A stretch of DNA of 64,000 nucleotides from Bradyrhizobium sp. AUGA SZCCT0176 (GTDB taxonomy: Bacteria; Pseudomonadota; Alphaproteobacteria; Rhizobiales; Xanthobacteraceae), in the NCBI RefSeq assembly GCF_018130145.1, contig NZ_JAFCMB010000006.1, forward strand, positions 124,001 through 188,000, read 5' to 3'. The notes beneath the pieces are model-generated. The model saw only the letters and a program-made list of their open reading frames with translations, made no database searches and was not told the DNA's origin. Position 1 is the first letter of the stretch. Every line of letters begins with the position of its first letter. Position numbers and translations under genes: made by a program. Positions 63,311-64,000 of the stretch are shown piece after piece.

Positions 63311-64000
63311 ATGAGCCGTCGACGCCGCATTTATGAAGGCAAGGCCAAGGTCCTGTATGAAGGTCCGGAGCCGGGAACCCTGATCCAGCACTTCAAGGAC
63401 GATGCGACCGCGTTCAATGCCAAGAAACACCAGGTGATCGAGGGCAAGGGCGTCCTCAACAACCGGATTTCGGAGTACCTGTTTCAGCACCTCAACGACA
63501 TCGGGGTGCCGACCCATTTCATCCGCCGCCTCAACATGCGCGAGCAGCTGATTCGCGAGGTCGAGATTGTGCCGCTGGAGGTGGTGGTGCGGAACGTAGC
63601 GGCGGGATCGCTGTCGCAGCGCCTCGGCATCGAGGAAGGCACCCAGCTGCCGCGCTCGATCATCGAGTTTTATTACAAGAACGACCAGCTCAACGACCCG
63701 ATGGTCTCGGAAGAGCACATCACCGCATTCGGCTGGGCGACGCCGCAGGAAATCGACGACATCATGGCGCTCGCCATCCGCGTCAACGACTTCCTGACCG
63801 GGCTGTTTCTGGGCATCGGCATCCGTCTGGTCGATTTCAAGATGGAATGCGGCCGCCTGTTCGAGAACGAAATGATGCGGATCATCGTCGCCGACGAGAT
63901 CTCGCCCGACTCATGCCGGCTGTGGGACATCAAGTCGAACGAGAAGCTCGACAAGGATCGTTTCCGCAGGGATCTGGGTGGTCTCCTGGAGGCCTATACC
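63311..64000 (+). CDS. purC: SAICAR synthetase (PurC), 5' part
   Basis: The first 230 residues of phosphoribosylaminoimidazole-succinocarboxamide synthase, which joins CAIR and aspartate with ATP in purine synthesis, are visible. MSRRRRIYEGKAKVLYEGPE, HQVIEGKGVLNNRISEYLF and VRNVAAGSLSQRLGIEEGT are the usual opening motifs. The gene runs off the right edge, so the last residues are missing. An in-frame ATG at 63281 would add ten residues; the SRRRRIYEG start is the normal one. No strong ribosome binding site is seen at either. Confidence 0.96.
   Translation, partial: MSRRRRIYEGKAKVLYEGPEPGTLIQHFKDDATAFNAKKHQVIEGKGVLNNRISEYLFQHLNDIGVPTHFIRRLNMREQLIREVEIVPLEVVVRNVAAGSLSQRLGIEEGTQLPRSIIEFYYKNDQLNDPMVSEEHITAFGWATPQEIDDIMALAIRVNDFLTGLFLGIGIRLVDFKMECGRLFENEMMRIIVADEISPDSCRLWDIKSNEKLDKDRFRRDLGGLLEAYT

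Overview
The window reads as chromosomal DNA of a Bradyrhizobium-like alphaproteobacterium (Nitrobacteraceae). The reasons are high G+C, an alphaproteobacterial SOS box (GAAC-N7-GAAC) before recA, clustered GANTC (CcrM-type) sites, a DUF1476 gene, many small exported proteins typical of this group, and inverted-repeat elements in many intergenic gaps. This is my reading of the sequence; no database was searched.

Layout. 0-3.7 kb: an ArsR/SRPBCC pair, two small membrane proteins, two tandem XRE/MmyB regulators and a MarR regulator. 3.8-11.4 kb: an amide-use operon with an AmiC-like sensor, an amidase-signature amidase and a five-gene branched-chain/urea-type ABC transporter. 11.6-18 kb: thioesterase, FrnE-like DsbA, NIPSNAP protein, a coupled GNAT/cupin pair, a cold-shock protein and a class IV aminotransferase. 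18.2-22.8 kb: an exported redox-looking set with a ferric-reductase-like cytochrome b, a Tat-exported dioxygenase-like protein, a vanadium-haloperoxidase-fold protein and a CxxCH protein. 22.9-39.4 kb: an accessory-looking stretch of small exported or membrane proteins, PilZ proteins, a large adenylate cyclase-ATPase-TPR protein, a remnant of a second such gene, an exported caspase-like protein, an HdeA-like protein, and three short genes for double-glycine leader peptides. 39.6-51 kb: core genes recA, gcvP-gcvH-gcvT under a tandem glycine riboswitch, alaS and icd. 51-54.6 kb: a hydrolase-membrane fusion and a TrmJ-DUF559 fusion. 54.6-60.6 kb: a cyanate operon (cynABD-like transporter plus cynS) read from a sigma-54 promoter and divergent from a PAS-containing sigma-54 activator. 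60.7-64 kb: a PEP-mutase-like enzyme, a LysR regulator, a DUF1476 ATPase-inhibitor family protein and the 5' part of purC.

The most unusual signal is at 37.4-39.1 kb. Three unrelated-core peptides (57, 59 and 51 aa) each carry an EL..-type leader ending in Gly-Gly, each has its own ribosome binding site, and each has a TGTGA-N6-TCACA-like (CRP-type) palindrome 67-78 bp upstream of its start. No C39-peptidase exporter is encoded in the window. A class III cyclase gene lies about 7 kb away. I read this as a candidate cAMP/CRP-controlled regulon of secreted peptides whose exporter is elsewhere in the genome. The second notable system is the sigma-54-controlled cyanate operon with its own PAS-domain activator.
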